This document shows, one piece after another, positions 1-8,585 of a DNA stretch of 23,859 bases. The notes under the pieces are model-generated. The model was given only the letters and a program-made list of their open reading frames with translations, did not search any database and was not told the DNA's origin. Source of the stretch: Microthrixaceae bacterium. GTDB taxonomy: Bacteria; Actinomycetota; Acidimicrobiia; Acidimicrobiales; Acidimicrobilacustridaceae. The DNA lies in NCBI GenBank assembly GCA_947455015.1, contig CANGMY010000005.1, forward strand, positions 1 to 23,859. Reading direction: 5' to 3'. The position numbers and the translations under genes are program-made. The first letter of the stretch is position 1, and each line of letters begins with the position of its first letter.

Positions 1-246
1 GAAATCATCTTCCTGTTCCCGTTTGCGGTCGTGTTTCGTTCGCTCGGCGGTTACGGAATCGCAGCGATCCTCATCTTCACCGCTGCCGTGTTCGAATCGT
101 TCGTCTATCTCATCGGTAATGGTGCGCTCGACTGGGGTCCGGTCAAGCATTTGCGTCGTTCAGAAATCGTTTCGCCCGCCCGTACTGCGACCAGCACGAT
201 CCGTCGCGTCGGCCTCGAAGGCCGTTCAACTGAAGAGGCTGCATAA
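1..246 (+). CDS. nuoA: NADH-quinone oxidoreductase subunit A, C-terminal part (5' end outside window)
   Basis: This is the 3' part of nuoA, open at the left edge and ending with TAA at 244-246; 81 codons are visible. NuoA is a small membrane subunit of complex I with three helices, next to NuoH and the quinone chamber. The fragment starts at the Glu of the conserved D-x-E-x-x-F-x-F-P motif (E-I-I-F-L-F-P-F), so it covers helices 2 and 3. Helix 3 runs through a FESFVYLIGNGALDW-like segment, and the G-A-L-D-W end is typical of NuoA. A hydrophilic tail of about 35 residues follows. By comparison with the second NuoA copy at 15630, roughly 78 residues are missing to the left. It directly abuts nuoB and heads the 14-gene operon. 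The identity is firm; the promoter and true start are not visible. Confidence 0.93.
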   Translation, partial: EIIFLFPFAVVFRSLGGYGIAAILIFTAAVFESFVYLIGNGALDWGPVKHLRRSEIVSPARTATSTIRRVGLEGRSTEEAA

Positions 247-834
247 GTGTCGAGCGAGACCAGGCCAACAGGCGGACTTCTCGAGTCCGGTCTTGAAGGA
301 CTTAGCCACAACTTCCTTACGGGCACGCTCGAAGAACTCGTCAAGTGGGCTCGTCGCCATAGCGTCATGCCCGCAACGTTCGGCCTCGCATGTTGCGCCC
401 TCGAAATGATGGCCGCTGGCGGTCCGCACTACGACCTTGCGCGCTACGGCATGGAAACCTTCCGTGCATCGCCGCGCCAAGCCGATCTCATGATCGTTGC
501 TGGGCGCGTGTCGCAGAAGATGGCGCCAGTGCTTCGTCAGATCTACGACCAGATGATGGAACCCAAGTGGGTCATCTCGATGGGCGTCTGCGCATCCTCC
601 GGTGGCATGTTTAACAACTACGCCATTGTTCAAGGTGTCGACCAGATCGTTCCTGTCGATGTTTACGCACCGGGTTGCCCACCATCACCGGAAACGTTGA
701 TGCACGCGATCCTCACCCTTCACGACAAAATCAAAAACGGTGAACTCACTCGCCGCAAGGGTGAAGGTCTTGGTTTGGTTGTTGAACAGATGGGTCCTTC
801 AGGACCTGTGCCTGTCACTTTGGGTCAGGGCTGA
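247..834 (+). CDS. nuoB: NADH-quinone oxidoreductase subunit B (N2 iron-sulfur cluster)
   Basis: NuoB (195 residues) sits at the junction of the hydrophilic and membrane arms. It carries cluster N2, the 4Fe-4S centre that passes electrons to quinone. The four N2 ligands are visible: adjacent Cys49-Cys50 in GLACCALEM, Cys115 in MGVCASSGG and Cys144 in APGCPP. The quinone-pocket segment RYGMETFRASPRQADL is also present. The start is the GTG immediately after the nuoA stop. It gives the usual family length plus about 15 extra N-terminal residues. The gene is separated from nuoC by two bases. The C-terminal tail after the last cysteine is slightly longer than in the second copy. Confidence 0.97.
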   Translation: MSSETRPTGGLLESGLEGLSHNFLTGTLEELVKWARRHSVMPATFGLACCALEMMAAGGPHYDLARYGMETFRASPRQADLMIVAGRVSQKMAPVLRQIYDQMMEPKWVISMGVCASSGGMFNNYAIVQGVDQIVPVDVYAPGCPPSPETLMHAILTLHDKIKNGELTRRKGEGLGLVVEQMGPSGPVPVTLGQG

Positions 835-836
835 AC

Positions 837-1367
837 ATGACCGACATCGACGCCCAAAGCGGCGAGGCTGACACCCCAGCCGAGATCGCACCCGAGACAC
901 TTTTCGACACTCTGCTCACGCATTCGCACGGGCAACTTGTGTTGCATCCCACTCGCGAGAGCTACCCCGGTTTGCTCGCAACTCTGCATGCCGCCGGATA
1001 CCACTCGGTCGTCGATCTTTGTGGTGTCGATTACCTCACCAACGATTCTCGTCAACTTCCTGCAGCTATCGAACCGGAACGATTCGAAGTTGTCGTCAAC
1101 CTCATCAACCATCGCGAACGGGCTCGTCTTCGTTTGCGAGTGCAGGTGCCGGAAATCGATGCGGTTCTTCCAAGCGCATTCATCCTCTATCCCGGTACCG
1201 AAGCGATGGAACGCGAAACCTTCGACATGTTTGGCATCTCGTTCGATGGCCACCCTGATCTCACCCGCATCCTCATGCCCGAGGACTGGATCGGACACCC
1301 ACTGCGCAAGGACTACGACGTAGGTCGTATTCCGGTGCAGTTCAAGGGTGCTCCCGCGAATCGTTGA
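837..1367 (+). CDS. nuoC: NADH-quinone oxidoreductase subunit C (30 kDa subunit)
   Basis: NuoC (176 residues) is a cofactor-free structural subunit of the quinone-reducing arm that packs against NuoD. The diagnostic C-terminal signature is present: ERETFDMFGISFDGHPDLTRIL, then W-I-G-H-P-L-R-K-D-Y. The N-terminal half contains the VDLCGVDYL segment that opens the fold in this family. The ATG start lies two bases after the nuoB stop. NuoC and NuoD are separate genes here, not fused as in E. coli. It is clearly shorter than the second copy at 16482, which has an extra hydrophilic insertion. Confidence 0.96.
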   Translation: MTDIDAQSGEADTPAEIAPETLFDTLLTHSHGQLVLHPTRESYPGLLATLHAAGYHSVVDLCGVDYLTNDSRQLPAAIEPERFEVVVNLINHRERARLRLRVQVPEIDAVLPSAFILYPGTEAMERETFDMFGISFDGHPDLTRILMPEDWIGHPLRKDYDVGRIPVQFKGAPANR

Positions 1368-1371
1368 TCTC

Positions 1372-2706
1372 ATGACCGCAACTCACGAACTCCCCGCGAA
1401 TGTGAACCAGACCTCCGAAGGTGGTCAAGAACTCACCTCTGCCGACGTTGTTGCTGCCAGCGAGCGCCTTCGCGAACTTGGCGCCGTACTTCGTTTGTCC
1501 GAGAACGATGCAATCCTTGCCGAGCGCGAGCAGGTTCCCGACGACGAAACCATGATCATCAACATGGGCCCGCAGCATCCGTCGACCCACGGCGTGCTGC
1601 GTCTCATGCTTGAACTTCAGGGCGAGACCGTTCTTCGCTGCAAGCCAATCATCGGTTATCTGCACACCGGCATGGAGCGCACCGGTGAAGAACTCACCTA
1701 TCTCCAGGGACCCACCAACGTGACGCGCATGGATTATGCGGCGCCGTTGTTTACCGAACTCGCCTTCTCCCTCACGGTCGAGAAGTTGCTCGACATCGAA
1801 GTCCCAGAACGTGCGATCTGGATTCGCATGCTCATGACCGAGATGAATCGAATCTCTTCCCACCTTCTCTTCATGGCCACGAACGGCATGGATCTCGGTG
1901 CAGTGTCGATGATGCTCTACGGCTGGCGTGAACGTGAAGAAGCGCTTCGCTTCCTTCAGGAAGTCACTGGCCTGCGCATGAACCACAACTACATCCGTCC
2001 GGGTGGCGTTGCGGCCGATCTTCCCGACGGATGGCGCGACGGTGTGCTGCGTCTTCTCGACATGCTTCCCGGCCGTCTCGCCGAATACGACACGTTGCTG
2101 AACCAGCAGCCGATTTTCCGCGAACGTCTCCAGGGTGTCGGCGCGATCAACGCCGACGAATGCCTTGCACTTGGCGTAACGGGCCCCATCCTCCGATCAA
2201 CCGGTTACGACTGGGACCTTCGTCGCGACATGCCGTACCTCGCGTTCGACCAGGTGGATTTCGATGTTGTTGTTGGTTCCTACGGAGACTGCTTCGACCG
2301 TTACGCGATTCGCCTCGCTGAAATCCATGAGTCAATGAAGATCGTCCGTCAGTGTCTCGAAAAGATGCCAAAGGGCGACTACCGCATCCAGGACAAGAAA
2401 GTCACCCCGCCGCCGCGTGCGCGTATTGACGAGTCCATGGAAGCGCTCATTCATCATTTCAAGATCTTCACCGAAGGTTTCAAGGTTCCCGAAGGCGAGG
2501 CCTACGTCGCGATCGAGTCACCTCGTGGCGAACTCGGTTGCTACATCGTGAGCGACGGATCATCGAATCCCTACCGCATGCACGTTCGTGCTCCGAGTTT
2601 CGTGAATCTTCAAACTCTTCCTCATCTCATGCACGGCAGTCTCGTGGCCGACGCTGTGGCCATCATCTCAAGCGTCGATCCCATCCTCGGGGAGGTCGAT
2701 CGCTGA
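1372..2706 (+). CDS. nuoD: NADH-quinone oxidoreductase subunit D (49 kDa subunit, quinone site)
   Basis: NuoD (444 residues) forms the quinone-binding pocket with NuoB. The quinone-site loop MGPQHPSTHG is at residues 65-74, and the C-terminus ends with the expected S-x-D-P-I-L-G-E-V-D-R. The reading frame extends upstream to a GTG at 1348. The ATG at 1372, four bases after the nuoC stop, fits the tight operon better and avoids a 20-base overlap. About 60 hydrophilic residues precede the catalytic loop, so the N-terminus is longer than in the second copy (about 35). It lacks the CxxC pairs of NiFe hydrogenase large subunits, so it is a complex I subunit and not a hydrogenase. It overlaps nuoE by one base (TGATG). 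Confidence 0.96.
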   Translation: MTATHELPANVNQTSEGGQELTSADVVAASERLRELGAVLRLSENDAILAEREQVPDDETMIINMGPQHPSTHGVLRLMLELQGETVLRCKPIIGYLHTGMERTGEELTYLQGPTNVTRMDYAAPLFTELAFSLTVEKLLDIEVPERAIWIRMLMTEMNRISSHLLFMATNGMDLGAVSMMLYGWREREEALRFLQEVTGLRMNHNYIRPGGVAADLPDGWRDGVLRLLDMLPGRLAEYDTLLNQQPIFRERLQGVGAINADECLALGVTGPILRSTGYDWDLRRDMPYLAFDQVDFDVVVGSYGDCFDRYAIRLAEIHESMKIVRQCLEKMPKGDYRIQDKKVTPPPRARIDESMEALIHHFKIFTEGFKVPEGEAYVAIESPRGELGCYIVSDGSSNPYRMHVRAPSFVNLQTLPHLMHGSLVADAVAIISSVDPILGEVDR

Positions 2707-3320
2707 TGGCTCGACTTACGAATGACAATGTCGAAATCGCTCACGAGATCATCGGTCGTTATCCGCGTCCGAAGTCTGCGCTCATCCCGTTGCTGCATCT
2801 TGCGCAGGAACAGGACGGTCATCTCACCGACGAGGCAATGGCGCATATCGGCGAACTCGTTGGCGTCTCGTCAGCCGAGGTTCTCGGAACCGCATCGTTC
2901 TACGAAATGTTCAAGATGGAAACCGTGGGTCGTTACATGGTCAACATCTGCACAAATATTTCATGTCAGTTGCGCGGCGGCGAAGAACTCCTCGCACATG
3001 CTGAGAAGACACTCGGTATTCGCCCCGGACAAACCACTTCCGATGGCCTCTTCACTCTTGAAGATGTCGAATGCATCGCAGCGTGCACCGAAGCTCCGTG
3101 CTTGCAGGTGAACTATCGCTACGAACATCGCATCTCGAACGAAGGTTTCGATCAACTCGTGAACGATCTCCGCGCTGGTCGCCGCTCCGACATTCCGTCA
3201 CACGGAGTGTTGGCCCAAGTTCGTCAGCACATTCCTGAAGATCGCCGCGCTGGCGTTGTTGCGCCCGAGGACAAAGCTGTACCGGTCTGGATCGCAGCAG
3301 CAGGGGAGGGCGACAAGTGA
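2706..3320 (+). CDS. nuoE: NADH-quinone oxidoreductase subunit E (24 kDa, 2Fe-2S N1a)
   Basis: NuoE (204 residues) is a thioredoxin-fold subunit of the NADH module. It holds the 2Fe-2S cluster N1a next to FMN. The four ligands are Cys82 and Cys87 in C-T-N-I-S-C, and Cys123 and Cys127 in C-I-A-A-C. The N-terminal helical part (EIIGRYPRPKSALIPLLHLAQ) is typical. The frame is open far upstream inside nuoD. The ATG at 2706, which overlaps the nuoD stop as TGATG, gives the normal family N-terminus. About 60 residues follow the last ligand, more than in the shortest family members. There is no nuoE in the second cluster. Confidence 0.96.
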   Translation: MARLTNDNVEIAHEIIGRYPRPKSALIPLLHLAQEQDGHLTDEAMAHIGELVGVSSAEVLGTASFYEMFKMETVGRYMVNICTNISCQLRGGEELLAHAEKTLGIRPGQTTSDGLFTLEDVECIAACTEAPCLQVNYRYEHRISNEGFDQLVNDLRAGRRSDIPSHGVLAQVRQHIPEDRRAGVVAPEDKAVPVWIAAAGEGDK

Positions 3321-4660
3321 TTACCGACGCCCCACGCATCATCACCTCGCGTTTCGATAACGCCGACAGTTTCACTCTTGCTGGGTACGAGGCCACTGGT
3401 GGGTACCAAGCACTTCGCAAGGCACTCTCCATGGGTCCGGCTGCAGTGGCTGACGAGGTCAAGACCGCGACCCTTCTTGGTCGCGGTGGCGCAGGTTTCC
3501 CCGCTGGCGTGAAGTGGGGCCTTGCTCCTGAAAATGTCTGGCCGCGTTATCTCGTCGTCAACGGCGACGAATCCGAACCTGGCACCTACAAGGACCGTCT
3601 CCTTATGGAGCGTGATCCTCACCAGCTCGTCGAAGGAGTTCTGCTCGCTTGTTACGCGATCGGTTGCGGCCAAGCATTCCTGTATGTGCGTGGTGAAATG
3701 CCGCTTGCTCAAGAGCGCATTGCTGCAGCACTGAACGATGCCTACGCCGCCGGCTATGTCGGCAAGAACATCCTTGGTTCTGACTTCTCTGTCGACGTTG
3801 TTCTTTCGTGGGGTGCTGGCGCGTACATCGTCGGCGAAGAAACCGCGCTCATTGAAAGTCTTGAAGGCAACCGCGGCATGCCGCGTCTGAAGCCTCCGTA
3901 TTTCCCGGCGGCCAAGGGCCTGTACATGCAGCCCACCATCGTGAACAACGTCGAGACACTTTCTAATCTGCCTTGGATCGTCACGAATGGCGGCGAAGCA
4001 TTCGCTGCGCTTGGTGCAGAAACCTCTCGGGGCACTCGCATGTTTGCCGTGTCGGGTCACGTGAAGAACCCGGGTGTGTTTGAGGTTGAATACGGAGTCA
4101 CCACCTTCCGCGATCTCATCTTCGCTCCCCAGTACGCGGGCGGCATTCTTGGCGACCGCACCCTGAAGGCCTTCATCCCCGGCGGCGCATCCGCTCCCTG
4201 GTTCTTTGAAGAGCACCTTGATCTTCCGCTTGAAAAAGTCACGGTGGATCGCGCCGGTTCCATGCTTGGTTCCGGTGCAGTTGTCGTCATGGACGAAACG
4301 ACCGACGCTGTCAAAGCCTGTTTGCGCGTTGTTCGATTCTTCGCTCGTGAATCCTGCGGCAAGTGCACGCCGTGTCGTGAAGGTACGACATGGCTGGAAA
4401 ACATCCTGCAGCGAATCCAAGACGGTTATGGCCGTCCCACCGATCTCGATCTGCTCCTCGATGTTTCCGACAACATTTCTCCCGGAATTGCATGGCCACC
4501 CAAGCAGACCACCATCTGCCCGCTTGGCCCGTCAGCCGTGTCGCCAATCGCCTCGGCGCTGCAACGTTTCCGCCCCGAGTTCGAAGCGCGTATCGCGCAG
4601 GCCCAAGAGGCTCGTAACTCGATTCCCGTGACCATCACGAAGGCGTCTTCGCATGGCTGA
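3317..4660 (+). CDS. nuoF: NADH-quinone oxidoreductase subunit F (51 kDa, NADH/FMN/N3)
   Basis: NuoF (447 residues) oxidises NADH. It binds NADH, FMN and the 4Fe-4S cluster N3. Residues 55-61 form the glycine-rich nucleotide loop G-R-G-G-A-G-F. The FMN/NADH segment NGDESEPGTYKDR follows, and the N3 ligands are Cys347, Cys350 and Cys353 (C-G-K-C-T-P-C) plus Cys401. The spacing between the third and fourth ligands is 47 residues, about seven more than the 40 I recall for E. coli NuoF. The extra residues form a proline-rich segment (S-P-G-I-A-W-P-P-K-Q). The GTG start overlaps the nuoE stop (GTGA). The end overlaps nuoG by eight bases. Confidence 0.97.
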   Translation: MITDAPRIITSRFDNADSFTLAGYEATGGYQALRKALSMGPAAVADEVKTATLLGRGGAGFPAGVKWGLAPENVWPRYLVVNGDESEPGTYKDRLLMERDPHQLVEGVLLACYAIGCGQAFLYVRGEMPLAQERIAAALNDAYAAGYVGKNILGSDFSVDVVLSWGAGAYIVGEETALIESLEGNRGMPRLKPPYFPAAKGLYMQPTIVNNVETLSNLPWIVTNGGEAFAALGAETSRGTRMFAVSGHVKNPGVFEVEYGVTTFRDLIFAPQYAGGILGDRTLKAFIPGGASAPWFFEEHLDLPLEKVTVDRAGSMLGSGAVVVMDETTDAVKACLRVVRFFARESCGKCTPCREGTTWLENILQRIQDGYGRPTDLDLLLDVSDNISPGIAWPPKQTTICPLGPSAVSPIASALQRFRPEFEARIAQAQEARNSIPVTITKASSHG

Positions 4661-7328
4661 GTCTGACGTAACCCAAATCGACGGTGTTGCCGTTGAAATC
4701 AATGGTGTTGAAGTCATCGCGCACAAGGGCGAACTTCTCATCGATGCGGCCGAACGCACCGGCACTTACATTCCGCGGTTCTGCTACCACGAGCGCATGA
4801 AGCCAGTCGGCATGTGCCGCATGTGCCTGGTCGAGGTCGACACTGGCCGCGGTCCAGCGCTTCAGCCCAGCTGCATGATCGAGTGCACGCCCGGCATGAA
4901 AGCCGATACTGAATCGGCGATCACCAAGAAGGCGCAGGACGGCATCCTCGAGTTCCTCCTTGCGAACCATCCGCTCGATTGCCCGGTCTGCGACAAGGGC
5001 GGCGAATGTCCGCTTCAGGACCAGACCATGGCGTATGGACCTGGCGAAAGTCGTTTCGTTGAAGAGAAGCGCCACAAGGAAAAGCCGATTCCGATCAGCG
5101 ACCTTGTTCTGCTTGACCGTGAGCGCTGCATTCTTTGCGACCGTTGCACACGGTTTGCAAAAGACGTTGCTGGCGATCCGCTTATCCACTTCATTCATCG
5201 CGGAAACAACACCGAAGTCAACACGTTCCCGGATGAACCGTTCGCTTCGTACTTCAGTGGCAACACCGTGCAGATCTGTCCGGTGGGCGCGCTGACCGCT
5301 TCGACGTATCGGTTCAAGGCTCGTCCCTGGGATCTCGAAACTACCGAGTCCACATGTCAGACCTGTTCGGTTGGTTGTCGTATTTCAATCGACTCATCTC
5401 GCGATCAGGTCCAACGATTTGCCGGTGTCGACATCGATCCCGTCAACTGGGGGTGGCTCTGCGATAAGGGTCGTTTCTCCAGCCAGGTCGTTACTTCCGA
5501 AGCTCGCCTCTCCGAACCGCTCGTTCGTGACAACTCTGGTCTCGTGCCCGCGAAGTGGTCCGACGCGTTGGGTCGTTTCGCAACTGCACTCGACAACGCG
5601 TCGTCGGCGCAATCGATTGGTGTCATTGGCGGATCGCGCCTCACCAACGAAGATGCCTACGCATGGTCGAAGCTCTTTAAGGGTGTTCTCGCCACCGACA
5701 ACGTCGATGCACAACTTGGCGATGGGCTTCCTGCTCATGTCGTGCTCGGTCTTCCCGCCGCAACGATCGATGAAGTGTGCGCTCCCGGCGGCACGGTTCT
5801 GTTGCTCGGTCCCGATGTCAAAGAAGAACTACCGGTTCTGTTCCTCCGACTTCGCCACGCTGCTGTTGAAGATCGCGTCACGCTCGTCGAGGTTTCACCC
5901 CGTTCAACCGGCATCACGTCACTTGCTGCCGCATCGGTGCATCCACGCCCGGGCGAAACCGCCGATGTTGTTGCTGCCCTTATGGGCACTACGTCGATCA
6001 ATGGCGAAATTGCTGGCGTCTCGGCGGTGGAACTTGAGGCCGCTCGTAGCGCACTCGCTGCGGCGACTGGCCCGATCACAGTTGTGCTTGGTCGCGCATC
6101 GCTCGCTGAATCAGCAAGTGTCACTGTCGCAGCTGCGTCAGCGATCTTGGCTGCTCGCCCCGATACGACGTTCCTCTCTGCACTTCGTCGTTCAAATGTT
6201 CGCGGTGCTCTCGACATGGGCTTGGCACCTGGCCTGCTGCCCGGTCGCGTCACTCTCGAAGATGGCGCCGAGTGGTATTCCGAGGTCTGGCCGGCAATGC
6301 CCAGCGCAACCGGTCTCGACACTGAAGGCATTCTTCGTGCTGCAGCCGATGGTCGTATCGACGTCCTCGTTCTCCTTGGTGCCGATCCGCTTTCCGATTT
6401 CCCCGACGCCGATCTAGCTGAGCGTGGCCTCACAGGCGCTCGCACCGTGCTCGCTGTCGACACCGCACTCAACTCCTCAAGCAAGCGAGCCGATGTCGTT
6501 CTCGCTGCTGCGGGCTTTGCCGAAAAGGCAGGCACGACCACAAATATCGAAGGTCGCGTCAGCACGCTTTCGCAGCGTGTCACGCCGCCGGGAACATCCC
6601 GCGCCGACTGGATGCTCGCGGCCGAGGTTTCGACCCGTCTCGGAACTGACCTTGGTTTCGAAAGTTTCGCCGATGTCCTCGCTGAAATTTCTGCAGTCGC
6701 TCCGGCCTACCTTGCGCTCGACCAAGCAATTGCCGAGGGTTCGCCCGACGGTGTCTTGCTGCCGCTCGACGTTGTCGTGATCATCGACGAGGACGATGAC
6801 GACATTGTCATCGTCGACGAAACGGTCACTGTGTCTGAAGATGGCGCCGAGGTCGACGTCACCGCCGACGTTGTCGCTGAAGAAACCGACGCCGACGATG
6901 CAGAAGGTCTGATCGAGATCGTTGCCGACGACTCCGACGTCGCTGGCTCGATGCCTCCGTTCGTTCAGTACACGCCAATCGACGTCGTCGTCTCGCCGCC
7001 CGTCGATTCCTACAGCTTCCGTCTTGTTGCATCACGCAAGTTGTACGACCAGGGAACGCTCGTGCAATCAGCGCCATCGCTTGCACCGCTTGCCCCCGGT
7101 TCAACGGTTTCGCTGAATCCGTGGGAATTCGACCGTCTTGGTGTCGCTGCTGGCGGCCGCGCGATCGTTCGCACTGCCAAGGCGTCAGTCAATGTCACGG
7201 TGCAGTCCGATGCCGGCGTGCCCCGAGGCGTCGCCGCCATGATCGTGAACCAGGCAGACGGTCGTGTGAGCGACCTTGTCTCGGCCGATGAACTTGTCGC
7301 TGAAGTCAGGATCGAGACTGCACCATGA
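4653..7328 (+). CDS. nuoG: NADH-quinone oxidoreductase subunit G (75 kDa) with acidic insertion
   Basis: NuoG (891 residues) carries the iron-sulfur relay from NuoF towards NuoI. N-terminal ferredoxin domain: N1b ligands Cys44, Cys55, Cys58 and Cys74. His-Cys3 motif for N5: His106, Cys110, Cys113 and Cys119. N6: Cys159, Cys162, Cys165 and Cys209. A CxxCxxxCx27C motif (Cys235, 238, 242, 270) supplies the extra cluster N7 found in a subset of bacteria. A molybdopterin-oxidoreductase-like domain follows, presumably without a cofactor. An unusual acidic, low-complexity segment (about residues 712-763) separates this from a small C-terminal domain. The protein is long for the family, mainly because of this segment. 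The start ATG overlaps nuoF by eight bases. Confidence 0.96.
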   Translation: MAESDVTQIDGVAVEINGVEVIAHKGELLIDAAERTGTYIPRFCYHERMKPVGMCRMCLVEVDTGRGPALQPSCMIECTPGMKADTESAITKKAQDGILEFLLANHPLDCPVCDKGGECPLQDQTMAYGPGESRFVEEKRHKEKPIPISDLVLLDRERCILCDRCTRFAKDVAGDPLIHFIHRGNNTEVNTFPDEPFASYFSGNTVQICPVGALTASTYRFKARPWDLETTESTCQTCSVGCRISIDSSRDQVQRFAGVDIDPVNWGWLCDKGRFSSQVVTSEARLSEPLVRDNSGLVPAKWSDALGRFATALDNASSAQSIGVIGGSRLTNEDAYAWSKLFKGVLATDNVDAQLGDGLPAHVVLGLPAATIDEVCAPGGTVLLLGPDVKEELPVLFLRLRHAAVEDRVTLVEVSPRSTGITSLAAASVHPRPGETADVVAALMGTTSINGEIAGVSAVELEAARSALAAATGPITVVLGRASLAESASVTVAAASAILAARPDTTFLSALRRSNVRGALDMGLAPGLLPGRVTLEDGAEWYSEVWPAMPSATGLDTEGILRAAADGRIDVLVLLGADPLSDFPDADLAERGLTGARTVLAVDTALNSSSKRADVVLAAAGFAEKAGTTTNIEGRVSTLSQRVTPPGTSRADWMLAAEVSTRLGTDLGFESFADVLAEISAVAPAYLALDQAIAEGSPDGVLLPLDVVVIIDEDDDDIVIVDETVTVSEDGAEVDVTADVVAEETDADDAEGLIEIVADDSDVAGSMPPFVQYTPIDVVVSPPVDSYSFRLVASRKLYDQGTLVQSAPSLAPLAPGSTVSLNPWEFDRLGVAAGGRAIVRTAKASVNVTVQSDAGVPRGVAAMIVNQADGRVSDLVSADELVAEVRIETAP

Positions 7329-7360
7329 ACTCGAACTGCTTTTCTTTCATGAACGTGCTC

Positions 7361-7368
7361 GGAGGAGG
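7361..7368 (+). promoter_or_regulatory. Strong Shine-Dalgarno sequence that sets the nuoH start
   Basis: GGAGGAGG lies eight bases before the ATG at 7377. An in-frame GTG at 7368 overlaps the last base of this motif, so it would be too close to use it. The motif therefore supports ATG 7377 as the nuoH start. This is the strongest ribosome-binding sequence I see in the window, and it lies in the largest gap inside the first operon, where stop-start coupling is lost. Confidence 0.75.
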
Positions 7369-7376
7369 TGGCGCGA

Positions 7377-8585
7377 ATGTTTGGTGGTGATCCGCTTCTT
7401 TCTGGTCACGTCGACCTCGCTGTCGTACTCATCGTCATTCTGAAGGTCGTTGCTGTCTTCGCATTCCTTTTGGTCGCGACGATGCTCATGATCTGGTTCG
7501 AACGAAAAGTTGTCAGCGACTTCCAAAATCGCGTCGGCCCGAATACTGCGGGCCCGTTTGGCATCCTTCAGACCCTTGCTGACGGCATCAAGTTCTTCTT
7601 CAAAGAAGATCTCATTCCTGATCGTGCGGAACGTCGCGTCTTCATCCTTGCGCCGCTTCTCACCGTTGTGCCCGCATTCTTGCTGTTCACCATCGTTCCC
7701 TTCGGCGGCGATTTCAGCAACGGTCACGACGGTTCGGTTGAAATCTTTGGTCACACCACCTATCTCCAGCTCGCCGATCCGGCGATCGGCATTCTGTTTG
7801 CACTCGCGATGTCATCAATCGCGGTGTACGGCGTGATGCTCGCTGGTTGGTCCTCAGGCTCGAAGTACCCGCTCATTGGTTCGGTGCGTGCTTCAGCTCA
7901 GATGGTTTCGTACGAGGCTGCGCTCGGTCTTTCGGTGTGTGCGGTCGTTCTCACCACTGGCACACTCAGCACCCACGGCATCGTGATGGCGCAGGCCGGT
8001 AGCGGCTGGGGTGGCTTCATTCCGCACTGGAACCTCATCGCAGCTGGATTTGTGCCGTTCGTTGTGTTTTTGCTTGCGAGCCAAGCGGAACTCAATCGTC
8101 CGCCTTTCGATCTCGTTGAAGCCGAACAGGAACTCGTCGGTAGCTACCACACCGAATATTCCTCAATCCGTTTCGCTCTTTTCTTCGTTGCCGAGTTCAT
8201 GAACTCGGTGACCATGGCCGCAATCATCGTCACCTTGTTCTTAGGTGGCCCGGCTGGCCCCGCACTTCTTGGCCCCGGCTGGCTTTGGGGAATCATTTGG
8301 TTCCTTCTCAAGATGACTGCGTTCCTTTTCCTGTTCGTTTGGGTGCGCAGCACGGTTCCCCGTGTTCGCTACGACCAACTCATGGACCTCGGTTGGAAGG
8401 TGCTCATTCCGCTTTCGCTCGGATGGCTCCTCCTTCTCGCCACGTTCTGGGTTGCTCGCGATCAGCACTGGAACGGTTTCATCACTGTTGCAATTGGCGC
8501 TGTTGTTGGGCTGACCGGTTACGGACTCCTCAAGGCAGCAATTGCGACATCAAAAGCTCGCCGACTTGAAGGGGTGGTCGACTGA
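7377..8585 (+). CDS. nuoH: NADH-quinone oxidoreductase subunit H (quinone chamber membrane subunit)
   Basis: NuoH (402 residues) is the membrane subunit that forms the quinone entry chamber and the start of the proton path. About eight or more hydrophobic helices are visible. The quinone-entry motif is intact: Glu42-Arg43-Lys44, followed by F-Q-N-R-V-G-P-N. The cytoplasmic E-channel loop is also intact: R-P-P-F-D-L-V then Glu248, Glu250 and Glu252. The segment LADGIKFFFKEDLIP is typical. The ATG at 7377 is chosen over the GTG at 7368 because of the GGAGGAGG eight bases upstream. It overlaps nuoI by one base. It keeps the charged residues that the second NuoH at 18325 has lost. Confidence 0.96.
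   Translation: MFGGDPLLSGHVDLAVVLIVILKVVAVFAFLLVATMLMIWFERKVVSDFQNRVGPNTAGPFGILQTLADGIKFFFKEDLIPDRAERRVFILAPLLTVVPAFLLFTIVPFGGDFSNGHDGSVEIFGHTTYLQLADPAIGILFALAMSSIAVYGVMLAGWSSGSKYPLIGSVRASAQMVSYEAALGLSVCAVVLTTGTLSTHGIVMAQAGSGWGGFIPHWNLIAAGFVPFVVFLLASQAELNRPPFDLVEAEQELVGSYHTEYSSIRFALFFVAEFMNSVTMAAIIVTLFLGGPAGPALLGPGWLWGIIWFLLKMTAFLFLFVWVRSTVPRVRYDQLMDLGWKVLIPLSLGWLLLLATFWVARDQHWNGFITVAIGAVVGLTGYGLLKAAIATSKARRLEGVVD

Noticed and set aside
1348..1371. GTG 1348 as the nuoD start
   Set aside because: It would overlap nuoC by 20 bases; ATG 1372 just after the nuoC stop fits the operon spacing better.
2538..2705. Upstream extension of nuoE inside nuoD
   Set aside because: The extra residues are Arg/Ser-rich shadow sequence; the ATG in TGATG at 2706 gives the normal NuoE N-terminus.
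3224..4420. Long open frame on the minus strand (398 codons) opposite nuoF
   Set aside because: It lies wholly over nuoE/nuoF, has no recognisable domain, and arises from the codon bias of the sense gene.
5735..6583. Minus-strand open frame of 282 codons opposite nuoG
   Set aside because: Composition is a Ser/Arg/Ala/Thr-rich antisense shadow of nuoG with no family features.
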